The notes: generated from the letters alone by a model not told the origin. A stretch of 64,000 nt of DNA from Thunnus maccoyii (GCF_910596095.1 NC_056552.1:7669111-7733110); one strand, 5' to 3'. Positions 51,525-63,643 are shown, numbered from the stretch's first letter. Made by a program: numbers and translations.

Positions 51525-53155
51525 AAAAGCCCCCCCCCCCCCCCCCCCCCCGTTATGTATCTCAGAAATCCGAACTCGACTAGATGAAGGAGAAGATAGT
51601 GTTATTGTTCTTGCGATGAACTGCAGGGTATTTCTTGTCTGGAACACGAGCTTGGTTTCTGGTCGCATACTGTATGTCCTCAGGCTTTGTATTTCAGCCA
51701 CTTAACCCCCTTTTAACCATGTTTTTCTGTTAACATTTACTAGAACGTGAAGAACAGTTTTATCACCACAAATACAGACTCTGTTGAGCTCTAAATGTAC
51801 TGTTCCTTTTTTTTTTTTCTCATTTTCAGAGTTCAGTATTTAATCCCTTAATTTGTGGTTTTGTGACAGACCAGGCTGTTGCTTTTAATTGCCAAAAAAC
51901 AAATTCCTTTCTTTCTTTTGCCTAGTTTTGTGACCTTTTTATTTTCTGAGTTTGTACAGATGTGATAATGTGTGGTTTAACAATCAGTTTGGTTTGTAAA
52001 AATTTTTAATATGTGTATAACATTTAACATAATATAAACTAATGAGATTGAGGGTTTGTTGTATATTTTATGTGATGAAGATGAAAAAGGACGGATTGCA
52101 CTGAAGAAGACATCAACGAGGTGCTTCACTGGAACGGAGGAAGAAACGGGAACGTCTTCAAAATTGTATAAACAGTAACCCAACCTTTGTAGGGGTCTTG
52201 TCACTTAACCTTGGGAACCACCTGCTGCCTACCTTTCAGAAGTGTTAGTGTATTTTTTACACAGACTCGTTAACGAGCGACCAATCCTCCGGTTTCAACC
52301 CCTCACTTATTTCAAGAAGGACCACAGAAACAAGCCTCCACAACTGCTGTGCCACAAATACAAATGGATCTCTCTTTATTTCTTTCCCCCCCCTCAAAAT
52401 GGATGTTGTTAAGGACTTGTGTAACTGGTATTAGTTAGGACTACTGATATAAGAACCATTACTGGACTGGGCTTGTTAAAGAAGCCATTACCAGCAGCAA
52501 AGTTATAGATTTGAAAAGCTTGTGTCTCTAACCAGCAGCTGCACTTGACACCGCTGTGTGTAGCACATGGAAAACACTGCCAGGTTTATTCCTGTTTCAA
52601 TTTCCGCACAGTTTAAATGAAATTGAGTCTACTTGTGTCAACTGTCATACCAGTATGTTTGTATAGTTCAGGTAAGACTGAAATATTTTAATTTTACTTA
52701 ATATTTATAATATAGTCAAGGTGGACATATGAGCTAACAAGGACAAAAACTGACAAAAGCAATGTTCAATAGACAAAGTTATACTGTGTCATGTAAAAAA
52801 GATGTAGATCTGGAGGACTACAAAAACAAAATTAAGATTAATGAATTGAAAAAAAAAAACAGGCATGGTTATGAGTATTTTCATAATATTAAGGCTTGTA
52901 CAGTGCACATGCTTTGCATTGTATGTTTTGTGGAATAAATGGTCAACAGTGATGGTCAAGTATGTTGTTTTTATTTCAAAGCAAGTTGACATTAAGACAA
53001 ACTGCAGTAAGTGTTTTTGTGACTTTGGTGTCTTCTTTTACATTTTTTTTAATTGCAGGAAAACAATTTCATGTGTTGATGATTTTAAACAAAAATGAAA
53101 TTGACTAGATATGAATTGCTTTAGCTTTAAATAAACTTGAGTATAACTGAAAATA
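51525..53155 (+). other. ppp1r9b: ppp1r9b 3' UTR
   Basis: Follows TAA at 51522-51524. A poly-C run of 22 (51530-51551) begins six bases after the stop. AATAAA occurs at 52934-52939 and 53130-53135, either of which could end the transcript. The UTR probably meets the 3' end of the gene on the other strand. Confidence 0.55.
52970..52975 (-). promoter_or_regulatory. Candidate poly(A) signal for the prdm9-like gene
   Basis: TTTATT on the + strand reads AATAAA for the - strand gene, about 315 nt past its stop codon. If used, the two convergent genes overlap by some 150-200 nt. Confidence 0.35.
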
Positions 53156-53288
53156 GTGTTATGTACAAGACATTAAAAAAATTCTCTGCAACTCTCTAAG
53201 AGCAAAACTGTGAAGCACTTGACCACTGAGTGCAAATCAGTTTACATTGGCAACAATCTTCTTCCAAAGTCTTAGAAGTGTCGTCTGA

Positions 53289-56200
53289 CTACAAGTGCAT
53301 CTTCTGATGGTGTCTCCTGAGGTGATAGTTTCGGGAAAAGCTCTTCCCGCACTGGGTGCATTTGAACATTCTCTGTCCCTGGTGGAGCATTTGGTGAGCT
53401 TTGAGACTCTGCGGGCGACTGAAGCTTTTACAGCACTCGGGGCAGCTGTACGGCCTCACTCCCGTGTGCTTCCTCTCGTGTCGCTTCAGGTCTCCCGACT
53501 GCCGGAAGCTCTCCCCGCAGTGGGTGCACAGGTACGGCTTCTCCCCCGTGTGAGTTCTGAGATGCACGTTGAGCTGGCCGGTGTAGGAGAAGCTTTTGCT
53601 GCAGTGAGGGCAGTTGTACGGCTTCTCGCCTGTGTGAATGCGCTGATGTTGCTTGAGGCTGTAGTGGTTTGCGAAGCCCTTACCACAGTCAGTGCACAAG
53701 TAGAGCACCTTTACTTGCTGGAAGCATATGTGAGTTTTGAAAGCTTTGGCATTCGCGCAGCTCTTCCCACAATGAGGGCATATATATTCCTTTTCACCCT
53801 CCTCCTCCTCCTCCTCTTCCTCCTCCTCCATCTTATCCATTAGGCTGTCTGAATCGCAGTGTGACAGATACTCAACCGGGTGGTGTCTCCTGATGTGTTT
53901 AACAAGGTAGCTCTTCATAGTGAAGGAGAACTGACAGAACGAGCATGGGAAAAGCTCAGACGTGCAGTGATACTTCATACAAGTGTTGCTCTTCTGATGC
54001 TGTTTAAGGTTCCCGCCTGTAGAGAAGACCTTACCACAGCGGTCACAGGTGTAAGATTTTCCATTTACATGTACCGTCTGCTCGTGTCTCTTCAGGAAGC
54101 CAGACTTATGAAAGGTTGCCCCGCACTGACCACACTTGTGCTGTCTCAGAGCACACTTATGTGCTTTGAGATCGTCTGGGTTTCCGTACGTTCGTTTACA
54201 ATGATTACAACTGAACCATTTGTATTTTTTTAACTTTCCGTTTCTGACACCGGCTGTTTCCGTTTCACTGCACTTCTCCTCAGTCTGAGCCGTGCCGGTT
54301 AACGGCTTCTTGCAGATGGTTGACCTTCGTTTTGGAGCTATGAGCTTTGTTATGGCGGATATTTTAGATCTAGCTCCGAGTCGCTGAGGCCTCTGAGAGG
54401 GAAGTTTTTGGATAGACTCAACTGTTTCAGCCACTGAGGGTTGTGGACTGAAGTCAGGGTCATGGCTCTGATCATCACCTGTAGGCACTGGATCGTCCTC
54501 TTGAGTCTCCTCTGAGTGAGTCTCGCTTATGTGTTCCTGAAGCGTGTCCACTGAAGAAAAAGTCAGTGAGCACTCCGCACAGCTAAACGGCATAGTGTGA
54601 GATTCCTCCTCGGCCTGGTTTACTTCTTCTCTCCCTTTGCTTTGTTTCTGGTGACGCCGCAGGTGCCTGGTCAGGTCGTTGTACTGGCCAAAGCACTTCT
54701 GACACACAGTGCAGACGTACGGGCGAAACTTGTCATGGACCATCGCTTTGTGCTTTTTGAGGGACGCTTCATATATGAAGCTCTTTCCGCAGTCTGAACA
54801 ATTGTTGGACTGTTCATCCAACTCCTGGGATGTTTCTGCCTCTCCTGCAGAAGTATTCTCCGTTTCAGTTGCATCCTTGGCTTCTTCTATGTTCTCGCTT
54901 GCATTCATTCCCTTTGTTTGAATCACTTCCTCAGCTGCTGTATTAGAAAGCTCCGACTCTGATGTCAAGCTCTCTTTCCCTTCATTGAGGATTTCGCTCT
55001 GTTTAGGCACCTCTTTTATCACAACCTGCTTTCTGTGGATTAGCTGGTGTCTGATTAAGCCGGACGCCTGGCTAAAACTTCGCCTGCACTGCGGGCAGCA
55101 GTAGGGGCGCTTGTTTGAGTGGACACAAAGCTTGTGCCTCTTGAGGTGAGGTAATTGCTTGAAAGTCTTCCCACAATCAGAACACGTTTTGGACTCCACG
55201 GGATCCACAGATAACACCACTGGGGAATCTGCAGAGTCAGCATTTGAAGCAGGATTTTCAGGTTCAACTGCTTCAACGACTGGTGCTGTACAGTCCGCTT
55301 TTGGTTGTGTGTGGAAGTTTTCTGTATGTCGCTGGAGGAAGGCTTCTGTAGTGAAGGACAGCTGACAGTGGGAGCACGGGAAGATCTGAGATGTCGCAGT
55401 TGAATTACTCTCTACAATTTAGAAGAGAGGAGAAAAATTTACGTTACACTTCATGGTGAATTGCAAGAATCATCCTGTCAACTGGAAAATAAATCAATAA
55501 AAAAAAAAAGACTTCATGACTTGTTGAACTACCAGTACATAAAATGGCCTTCCATATCATGTTCTCAGTCATAGGGTAGTAAAGGTACCTGCTGCATTCA
55601 ACTTCATAACCCACATCTGGTTCCAAGCTTCACTAAAACGGGCGAGAAGTTTGCTGCTGGGCCCCACCAGTAACTCATCTCCGGGGTGTATGGTGCGACA
55701 GCAGTGAAAAAGGATGCTACCTTTGTACTGGACCGCTAGCAAGTTCATCTCGTCTTTATTACGAGCACAGTTGACGTACCTGTGTAAGAAAGAAGAAGGT
55801 AAGAAAAATATCAGGTGGTCCAACTCAGCTTGAATATAAACATGGAAAAAGCAGCGGCAGAGGGTCCCTCTCAGTTTTTTTGGATGCACCATCCTCCGCA
55901 ATATGAAGTGAGATATAATGAGGTTAAATAAGAAAATCATTTCTTGTATGGACTATAGAGGCTAGGCACAAAACTGGGTCTTGGTTGGGGTTGATTGTGC
56001 GACCTGGATGTGCCTTCATATCAGGCATTCAAGCATCACATTAAAAAATGTTTCACGAGGAATGTAACTGTTTTAAACAGTCAAGTTTTATCTAGTTTAT
56101 ATCTCAGATCCTGTTTTGTTGGGTTGGATCTAATTGCTGTAAATTAATGTGTTTTAATGTAACTTTATGACACTTATTTATGCTGCCATTTTGGCCAGGT

Positions 56201-58897
56201 CTCCCATAATGTATCTCAAGAGACTTCCTGGTTAAATAAAGGTTAAATAAATAAGTGTGTGAATGTTTACCTTTCCATTTTCAGTCACCTGGATGCAGTG
56301 GCTTTATGTGACAGCAGACACTAATTCTTGCCTAGAAAACTGAAGGCAAACCTAGATGAATAGAATAGATGAAGTGATTTATCTTTTGTGGGCCCTGTAG
56401 TTGCCAAATTCAGTTTTATATGCGCTGTTATCTCATTGTAATTCTCCATGTTAATGCTCTGTCCTGGCATTATTACACAGCCAGTCATCCTAATGGGGAT
56501 TTCTTAATGAACAGCCCTGCCCTAAGGTTTCTTTTCTAGTAAACAGACACAGTCGCAATTATAAAACTCATTACATTACCTCATCCAGTTAGAGAGTGAT
56601 TCTCTGGCAGCATCGATGTACTCAAACTCATCCTTTCCTTTGTAAATCTGCAGAAAATTAAAGTAGTTGAGACGTTATGTCACATTTGTCATTTTAACGT
56701 TTCATTTTTAAAGGATAGGTTCACAGTTTTTCAAATCTGCCTTATAACAACAGTTAGTTGCCCATATGAACAGTGAAAGAGGTTTTCCTTGCTGTAATCA
56801 TTCCTCCTGTTCATACTGGCTATTAAAAGATCCCCTTCAAATGGCTTTCAATGTAAGTGATGAGGGTTTATCTTAAGCTTAAATGAGGCTTCAGCAGTCT
56901 GAGTTAGTCATATCAAGTGGATATCTGCCACATTCACAGTCTTTTCAGCATCAAATTTCCTCGGACAGTGTTTCACTGTTGAGCTAAGTTGGAAGTATAC
57001 TAACATAAAGAGGGACTTTGGCATTAAAAAGACTGTAACGTTGAAAGATATCTACTTGATTTAACTAATTTGGACAACTGAACTTCATATTAGCTTCAGA
57101 TAAACTTTGCACAGAAGGAGGGTTTTGGATTTTGTCCCCCATCACTTGGCCCATCAATGGCCAGTTTTAAGACAGACTTGAAAAACTGTGAACCCGTCCT
57201 TTAACTGTCTGAGCTCACCTCCCAAGAGAAGTCACTCGCCATAGCCTTTTCCCTTGTTGTCTCTTCCCCCTCGAATGGTCCAAAATGCATGCCGGGAGAC
57301 ACATCTGGTCCATGATTTATGACCCCAACACCTGCATTGGGAATACTAGATCTTCCTATCATCAGGCCGTAGGGCAGAGTGAGGAGGGCCCTCTGGGGGA
57401 CACCCATGCTCGTTGGAAAGTCAAGAACAAAAGATGGGCCACTGATATTGGCGGGATCATTCTGCTCTTGGAAGAGAGTCAGACACTCCTCACAATCTAG
57501 AAAATATAAAACAGAAGCACACAGTATTTAGGTTTATGCGTTTCTGTATACACTACTTATCATCTAACGTATATGGATATCATTAAAATGCACACAAATA
57601 TCTGATTAATTACCACATATGAAATGGTACATTTAAACATCATATTCTGTCTATGATATTACATTTCATCAATTTTCTGTCTGCAGTAGTTTGTGGCACT
57701 ACAAGTTTTCCAAGATAATGTGGAAACTCTGTATCAGAGCTGCAACAATTAGTTGATTAATCGATCGACAGAAAACTAAACCTATTTTCGATTAATTGTT
57801 TTTAAATTCTCTGGTTCCAGCGTGTGAAAAATGAATATAATATAATACAAACTTTTACTTTCTGGTTTATTTACTCCTCATCAATTGTTAACATTTTATA
57901 GACCAAACCATTAATCAAGAAAATAATCAACAGATTAATTGATAATGAAAATAATCATTAGTTGCAGCCCTACTTTGTATGAACAGAAACAGTTTTTGGT
58001 TGCTAAAATCCTTCCTCTTGTCAATATCAACTGAGAAGAGATTATTTTATAAAGCAAGCAGATTCTAATGTAAGAGATGCGGAACAAAACCCAGAGTCTT
58101 GTTATGTGCAAAAGCAGCAGCTCATGTGAGGTTTTAGCAGAGTAAGTTAGAAAAATCAAATGGGTGTTCTCCAAACATTACAGCCTTTTTTTCCGTTTCC
58201 TGTTTGTGTTGCTATCCCTCCACTGCAGCTCAGTGAGGAAAAACTGTCTGTGGAAACAAAATGAAGTAACTTCTTACTATATCTTTGGAAGATACTCACT
58301 CGATTTGTGCAACTCAGACTGCTGAAGCCTTATATATCATTAAGTTTTACACAGAATGAGGACTATGAATTTTGTCCCCCATCTCTTACATTAGAATCAC
58401 ATTAGGAATCTCTTCTCGGCCAGTATAGACAGGAGAAACAGCGACCACAAACTGTTGCAGTGTGCATAAATGCATGTGAGTGTTGTTCTAGCAGGCAGGC
58501 AAACATGTGAACCTATTGTTTAAGCCCAAGGATGCTGTGAATACAGCTTGAAGAAAGAGAGAAAAGACAATCCATGCTTACAGAAGCCATCACCAGCCTC
58601 TGAGTTTTCTCCCTGTCCCACAGTGTCCAGTAACTTCTGGATTGGCGTTTCTGCTGGCTCTAAAACAGGTATCACTGATAGAACAAAGACATTATTTTAG
58701 AAACTTGTGTAAAAAAAAAACATCTCATGCTTCCTGTTTAAAAGTCAAGTTAAAAGCAGAATGTAATGTGGAAACTTTGGGTATGGAAAACCTGTCATAC
58801 CTGCAGGGGTGATGCTCTCAGGAGGTAAACACTCTTCTGTTATAACAACCTCCTCGATTGTCTCAACCCACTCCACATTGTTGTTCCTGCCCGACAT
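53289..58897 (-). CDS. prdm9: PRDM9-beta-like protein: PR/SET domain plus 16 zinc fingers, 944 aa
   Basis: Exons on the - strand: 58897-58801, 58659-58582, 57496-57219, 56647-56580, 55779-55589, 55411-53289. All phases agree. It starts MSGRNNNVEW with no KRAB or SSXRD domain. A pre-SET knuckle remnant (FYCEEC) keeps the first two cysteines but not the later Cys and His. The PR/SET domain runs from RALLTLPYGLMIG through SIPNAGVGV, HFGPFEGE, EYID, NWMRYVNCARN, QYKG and HPGDELLV. The three tyrosines needed for methyl transfer in mammalian PRDM9 (Y276, Y341, Y357) align with Phe (57228-57230), Phe (55707-55709) and Pro (55659-55661). One finger follows SET (CSHCQLSF), then 15 more. Three of these end in Cys or lack the last His (FSCNHC, CDRC, CPHCGKSC). 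Fingers are diverged, not near-identical tandem copies. A Glu run precedes EKEYICPHC. A nuclear, DNA-binding, probably non-catalytic factor. PRDM11 is less likely, because of the zinc-finger array. Confidence 0.82.
56090..56254 (+). mobile_element. Dispersed LINE-tail-like repeat
   Basis: GGCCAGGTCTCCCATAATG followed by GACTTCCTGGTTAAATAAAG and a short TAAATAAA tail is a very common 3' end in teleost genomes. It lies in the prdm9-like gene's intron. Confidence 0.5.
57735..57972. mobile_element. hAT-like MITE with 8-bp target-site duplication
   Basis: Ends CAGAGCTGCAAC and GTTGCAGCCCTA are inverted. The flanks are CTCTGTAT (left) and CTTTGTAT (right), matching at 7 of 8 positions, as expected for hAT insertions. 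The 238-bp interior has GATTAATCGATCGAC. Same family as 25090-25442. Located in the intron between SET exon 57496-57219 and exon 58659-58582. Confidence 0.7.
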
Positions 58898-59784
58898 GAG
58901 TGCAGCATCTGCGGAGGGTCGATAGAAAACCTATAACTTTGGTTTTTATCCTTCTGACAGCTGCTCATATAAACAAATACAAACCGCTAAGCACAACCAA
59001 CGTTAGCAAGTTAACCTAGCTCGTTATAGACACTGGCGTCAGCAATTTAGCTGGCTAGCATTAGCTTAGATGTCATATAAACGGCAAAACAATAGTCTTG
59101 ATAAATTTCAGTGCAAAAAGTGCTGTGAAGTTAGCCTGCTCTAGCTAATAGTACAGCATTATCTTAGCTATACTTGAGTGTGTAACTGCTATGTGGCTAT
59201 CACAGCAGCACCAGCAAGATGAGCATTGCATCACAGAACAATATATTTACAGTTAAAACCTTTTACATTTATATAAACTTTAGCACCTACTCGAATCACT
59301 ACGGCTATATTCTTCGGACTATTTCGCTAACTGCCGTAGCAAACTAGTGTTTTTGCTGTTAACATTATCTCAGACTAGAAACTAAATTGTCCGAAAACGA
59401 GGCTTCCCCGGAAGTAAATAGGTGTCGCTTTCAACATAAGGGTGCTCATTCCTGTTCTGTGTTTTTCAAATAAAAGTAATAACTTTATATCGACTAGCCG
59501 ACCCGTTTGTTGTCTATCTACTGTCGGAATTGTTTTATTCCCGCTGAGAGAAACCAGCAACATTTAAACTAAACATACGACAACATTGTTATTGTGCTGT
59601 TGTATGTTTTAATTGTAAGGGACTGCAGATGAAAATTAGCTTTAAGCTAACTCTGGTGCGGTGCATCAAGTGTTAACGTTTATGTTTAAAACTGTGCATT
59701 GTCCCAATAAATACAATACAACAATAAAACAATCAGACTTCTTAACTCTCTATATAAAGACTAAAGTCCCCCTTCTTTGCATCG
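58898..59784 (-). promoter_or_regulatory. 5' region of the prdm9-like gene
   Basis: A 3' splice site (CCGCAG) on the - strand at 58909-58914 shows that a non-coding first exon lies further upstream. It cannot be placed. An out-of-frame ATG at 58908-58906 precedes the main start by 11 nt and would give a short overlapping upstream frame. The stretch has GCTAGC and GCTAAC repeats but no recognised gene. Confidence 0.4.
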
Positions 59785-59855
59785 GCGCCGCTGGTGTAGT
59801 GGTATCATGCAAGATTCCCATTCTTGCGACCCGGGTTCGATTCCCGGGCGGCGCA
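59785..59855 (+). tRNA. tRNA-Gly, anticodon CCC
   Basis: The 71-nt sequence folds as a cloverleaf. The acceptor GCGCCGC pairs with GCGGCGC. The A box is TGGTGTAGTGG and the B box is GGTTCGATTCC. The anticodon loop TTCCCAT, on a CAAGA/TCTTG stem, reads CCC. The T arm is CCGGG/CCCGG. A discriminator A ends it, and a T9 run at about 59862-59870 is a Pol III terminator. It closely resembles vertebrate glycine tRNA genes. Confidence 0.97.
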
Positions 59856-59861
59856 CGGATC

Positions 59862-59870
59862 TTTTTTTTT
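59862..59870 (+). terminator. Pol III terminator of the tRNA gene
   Basis: A run of T follows the tRNA 3' end after about six bases, as is usual for RNA polymerase III genes. Confidence 0.8.
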
Positions 59871-60004
59871 CCTTTCAAGAGGACAAAAAGCTTTTCCCTG
59901 TAATTTATATCATACAGCCATTAAACTGAATCACAGCAGTTTTGCTTATTGCCATGTCCTCCACACCATACTGTTAGATATATCCACCTTATATTGGACT
60001 ACGT

Positions 60005-60500
60005 TGCAAGGTTATTATTACAGTAGTTAACTAAAACTAAACTAAAAACTAAAACTATGAGTGAAAAACATTTTAGTTAACTGAAATAAAAATAAAAACT
60101 AGACTTTAGAAAAAACGAAAACTAACTGAAACGATATCGTGTACTTATAATTTGTCAGTTTGGTCATTTGTCAACACAACAAGCATGAGGAGGCATTGGT
60201 GCATGTTTATTGGGATTGGGTTGTCTACAGTCAATTGCCTTCACAAAGTCTTGTGTTTGTATTGTAATACCTATTCTGAACTTCTTAAATCTTGCTCCTG
60301 ACAAATACCCCCCATATTATAATAATAACAATAAAAAAAACTAAAACTAATACTGAATCTAATACAAATTAAACTAAAACTAAACATTTTTAAACAATAA
60401 AAACTAAACTAAAACGAACAAACCCACTCTGATAACTAACTGAAACTAAACTGAATTGAAAACAAAAATGAAATAAAAATAAAAACTAAAGAAAAACACA
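60005..60500. repeat. A-rich (AAACTAAAA)n degenerate repeat
   Basis: AAACTAAAACTAA-type blocks cover 60020-60135 and 60330-60500, with a less repetitive insert between them. A similar A/T-rich repeat is found dispersed in vertebrates. No gene. Confidence 0.65.
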
Positions 60501-60974
60501 AAACTATATTACTCTGCTGCGTTGTGGTATAAGTTACAGCTGCAAACAAACCTACTTTCGTGCACAACTCACTGGAGGGATGCCTTTGGTTGTTGTGTGA
60601 TGAAACATGCTACACAGTACTGAAAATGACCTATTCTAACTAAATTTTTATTGCAATATCTAATATAGCGTAAATCTATCACACAAACTTCAAAGAGAGG
60701 TGAGAAAAGCAGCAATAACACCGATAACGTGCTACCTCTTTAATACAATAATATACTATATAATATAACATAATTATCCTTAATACGTCCATGATATATG
60801 GGCTAAACTCCCTTGAGAGCATCCATCCCCTGCTGCCACTTGTTGCCTGGCAACCACCTGAATGATGTCTGTGAGTTTGTTGATATTGTTCGGAGAGAGA
60901 AAAAAAAGACAATTGTTGCCTGGCAACGACGCAGCCAACAGAAAGCACCACAAACAACTCATCACAGCATCGAG
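60501..60974 (+). promoter_or_regulatory. Presumed fbxw10 promoter and 5' UTR
   Basis: Sequence between the A-rich repeat and the chosen start. It is open in the gene's frame back to an ATG at 60813, but that extension has no resemblance to FBXW10. GTTGCCTGGCAAC occurs twice (near 60843 and 60916). It is a perfect palindrome that fits an X-box (RFX-type) site, which would suit a ciliated or testis-expressed gene. This is inference. Confidence 0.4.
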
Positions 60975-63643
60975 ATGAAGTCCGTTAAGTGTGGTAGAAG
61001 TGTGTCGGTGTGCGAGCTCAGCTGCAGTAAGGCGGAAGGATGCCCCAACATGTGCGGGATGTGCCCGTCTTGCGTCTTTGCCCCCAAACCACCAGGTTCC
61101 ATCCAGCGTTTGTGGAGGGTGTCGGATGAATTCAAGAGGAGATTCGTGGTGGAGCTGCTTCTCCGGTGCGGAAACGTCCAAGTGCTGGAAAGTGTCCAGA
61201 GGGTCCTGCGTGTAACATCATGGACGTTGTTCAATTACGCCAGGTCCAGAAGTCCAAATTCACCTCAAGATTTCCCCCGCCGCGGTCCGGACCGAGCGCC
61301 GCATGGTAAACCAGTCGGCATGGACATGAATGAAATCTGGGACTGGTTCAGTAGCAGCCCGGACTGGATTAAATCACGGTATCTTTGCCGTCTTTTCTCA
61401 CTCTGTGAGTCGGAACTATTACGCATGGTCGCTAATTTAACCAGCGTGCTTCTAGTCAGATTAAAACGAGGGTTGCTGCACTTTAATGGTAAGAACACAA
61501 CAAAAACAACATCATTAAGTTCAGGATTATAGTGTTTCTTTCTGCCGAGGAGTAAAACATAATAATATAATATTTTGTCTTTGTTGCAACTGACTGTTTA
61601 CATAAACGTAATAGAATAATTTGGATTTTAAAGTGTGCAAACTCACCTACAAGCCTCTTGTGTGTAATGGAGTTGCAGTACAAGTGCAATTCCTACTTGG
61701 TGCCGCTAGATGCCAGTAAAGGACACATACAGTGGCACAGTTTGCTTTTTCATTTATGAAGTGATTTAGTGAAATAACATCTTTGCTCAATGACATATGA
61801 GGCAGGCTTGACTGTTTTTATTATTACTATTATCATTATTATCATTAATCATGCTCTCTTTTCAGTGGGTAGCCCCAACACAAATCAACATCCTCAGGTC
61901 AGTGAGGGAGACTCAGAGGACCCTGCTCTTATGGTAGTCCCTGGATCCTCAAAGTCTGTGTCTGGAGTCAGCCGATACCGAGACTTCATAGGCTGCCTTC
62001 CTGTTGATCTGTCAAAGAGGATATTAGGTAAGTTGACACATAGGCAATAATGAAATGATTGCAATATTGTCAGTGTCTCTATTTGTATTCTTGATTTCAG
62101 TGAGTTAAAATGTTATATAATATGGTGTTGCATCATAAAACAGTATACATGTTGCAAATTCATTTGGTAGCATGCACTTTTAAGCACTTAAGTGTTTTAA
62201 GCACAAGATAGTGTATTCAGACACAAATACACACAGTCACACAGGTAATCAAAAGGAAACGGTATCCATAAGCAAACGAGATGCAGTTGTTTCAACAGTG
62301 TTACTTTGGTGGATCAGCAGTGTAATCTACTTTTCAGTCTCCGTGTTCACTTTGAAGTGTGCATTGACATGTCCATAAACCGATAATACAAAGCATCTAA
62401 GCCAGGCTAATGGCACCATGGGGATGTAACTTCATTACTCAAGAATGCTCTTGTTAAATCCATCCCATTCAAGTGGGGTAACCCTTGGATATAAGAGCAA
62501 CAAAACCTGCCACGCAACTGATTGGCTGTTTGCTCCAAGCAACCTCTGTGACATTTTACTTAAGGAATATATTGAACAAAACAAAGTGATGACGAGGAAA
62601 TAATGATAGTTTGCAATTAAGTTTGCATTTGGTATTTGTATCAATAACAAAAATAAAACAGTTCCATCCTTAAATTGAGTAAATTTTAAAGTATTTCTGT
62701 TATTAATCTTTTAAACTTGTACATACATGTAGATATTATACTGTCCATGTGTGTCTTCTATCAGGTCTACTAGATGAACATACTCTGAGACGCTGCCAGA
62801 AGGTTTGTCGATACTGGAAGCACCTCGCAGCGGAAACCATGGAGGAAATCCATTTCAGAAGTATCTTCCAGGATCAAGTGAAGGCAATGATGAAGGTGGG
62901 GCAAGCATGTAACAAGCGTGTGATGATAACATAATTACACAGATGTTTAAATGTTCTATAAATGTTTTTTTGTTTAATAAAAATAACAAATCAGTAAATC
63001 CTTTTTCTGTTTTAGCGATACAAAGGTGTTCATTTAGTCAGTTCTACCTATGCCAACATCGTTGAAGTCCTCATACCTGTCAAGGATCATGAGAGGGGGG
63101 ACATTCATTCTGGTGTCAAAAAGGTCATCAAATAACTGAAAAACCTTCATAATCATCACTTTTTGTACCAGAAAACTACTGTCAATCGATAATCTTCTGT
63201 TGGATTTACAGGTCAAGCCTTTTCAAGCTGCTTACGCCAACATCAAAACCAGAACAGTGCAAATGGAAGAGCGAAATGTTTATTGTGGTGCATATTTTAC
63301 CACCACGCTGCTTAACAAGTTAGTGTGTTCAATTTTTTTTTTTTTTATGTAGCATATTTTTAAGAACGCTAACTAAACCCTGCACATTATAATAAAAACA
63401 TACATTTCATACAAGTGTGTGTGTTTCTGGGTGTGACAGAGAGGACCCTCATCGCGTGGTAGACTACAGAGGTGGATCATTTATGGCCACAGGCTCCAAA
63501 GACCGCGTGGTGCATCTGTTTTATGTGGCATCGGAAACAAAATCTGTGGCGGTGATGAAGGGCCACGTCAGCAGCATCCGGGCAGTGCTGCTCTATGAGG
63601 AGCGAGACCTGCTGATGACTGCCAGCTGTGATGCAAGTATCAG
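60975..63643 (+). CDS. fbxw10: F-box and WD40 repeat protein 10, 5' part (continues past window)
   Basis: Likely substrate adaptor of an SCF (Skp1-Cul1-F-box) ubiquitin ligase. Exons: 60975-61488, 61866-62027, 62765-62895, 63016-63123, 63212-63318, 63440-63643, giving 408 residues before the window ends. The start chosen is MKSVKCG (60975), because the upstream in-frame ATG at 60813 adds unrelated sequence. The N-terminus has a cysteine cluster (CSKAEGCPNMCGMCPSC). Matching family landmarks are the EIWDWFSSSPDW segment, the F-box (YRDFIGCLPVDLSKRILG into LLDEHTLRRCQKVCRYW, about residues 205-250), EERNVYCGAY, and the first WD repeat (SKDRVVHLF; MKGHVSSIRAVLL; LMTASCDASIR). The order and spacing fit human FBXW10. 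Later WD repeats lie beyond 64000. Confidence 0.85.
62028..62764 (+). other. fbxw10 intron 2
   Basis: A 737-bp GT-AG intron. Nothing recognised inside. Confidence 0.5.

Noticed and set aside
53295-53843. 182-aa open frame on the + strand
   Set aside because: It is the complement of the zinc-finger array; the regular finger codons on the - strand keep the opposite frame open by chance.
60813-60974. In-frame N-terminal extension of fbxw10
   Set aside because: The extra residues have no resemblance to the family, and the palindromic control-like motifs lie in it; the start at 60975 fits better.
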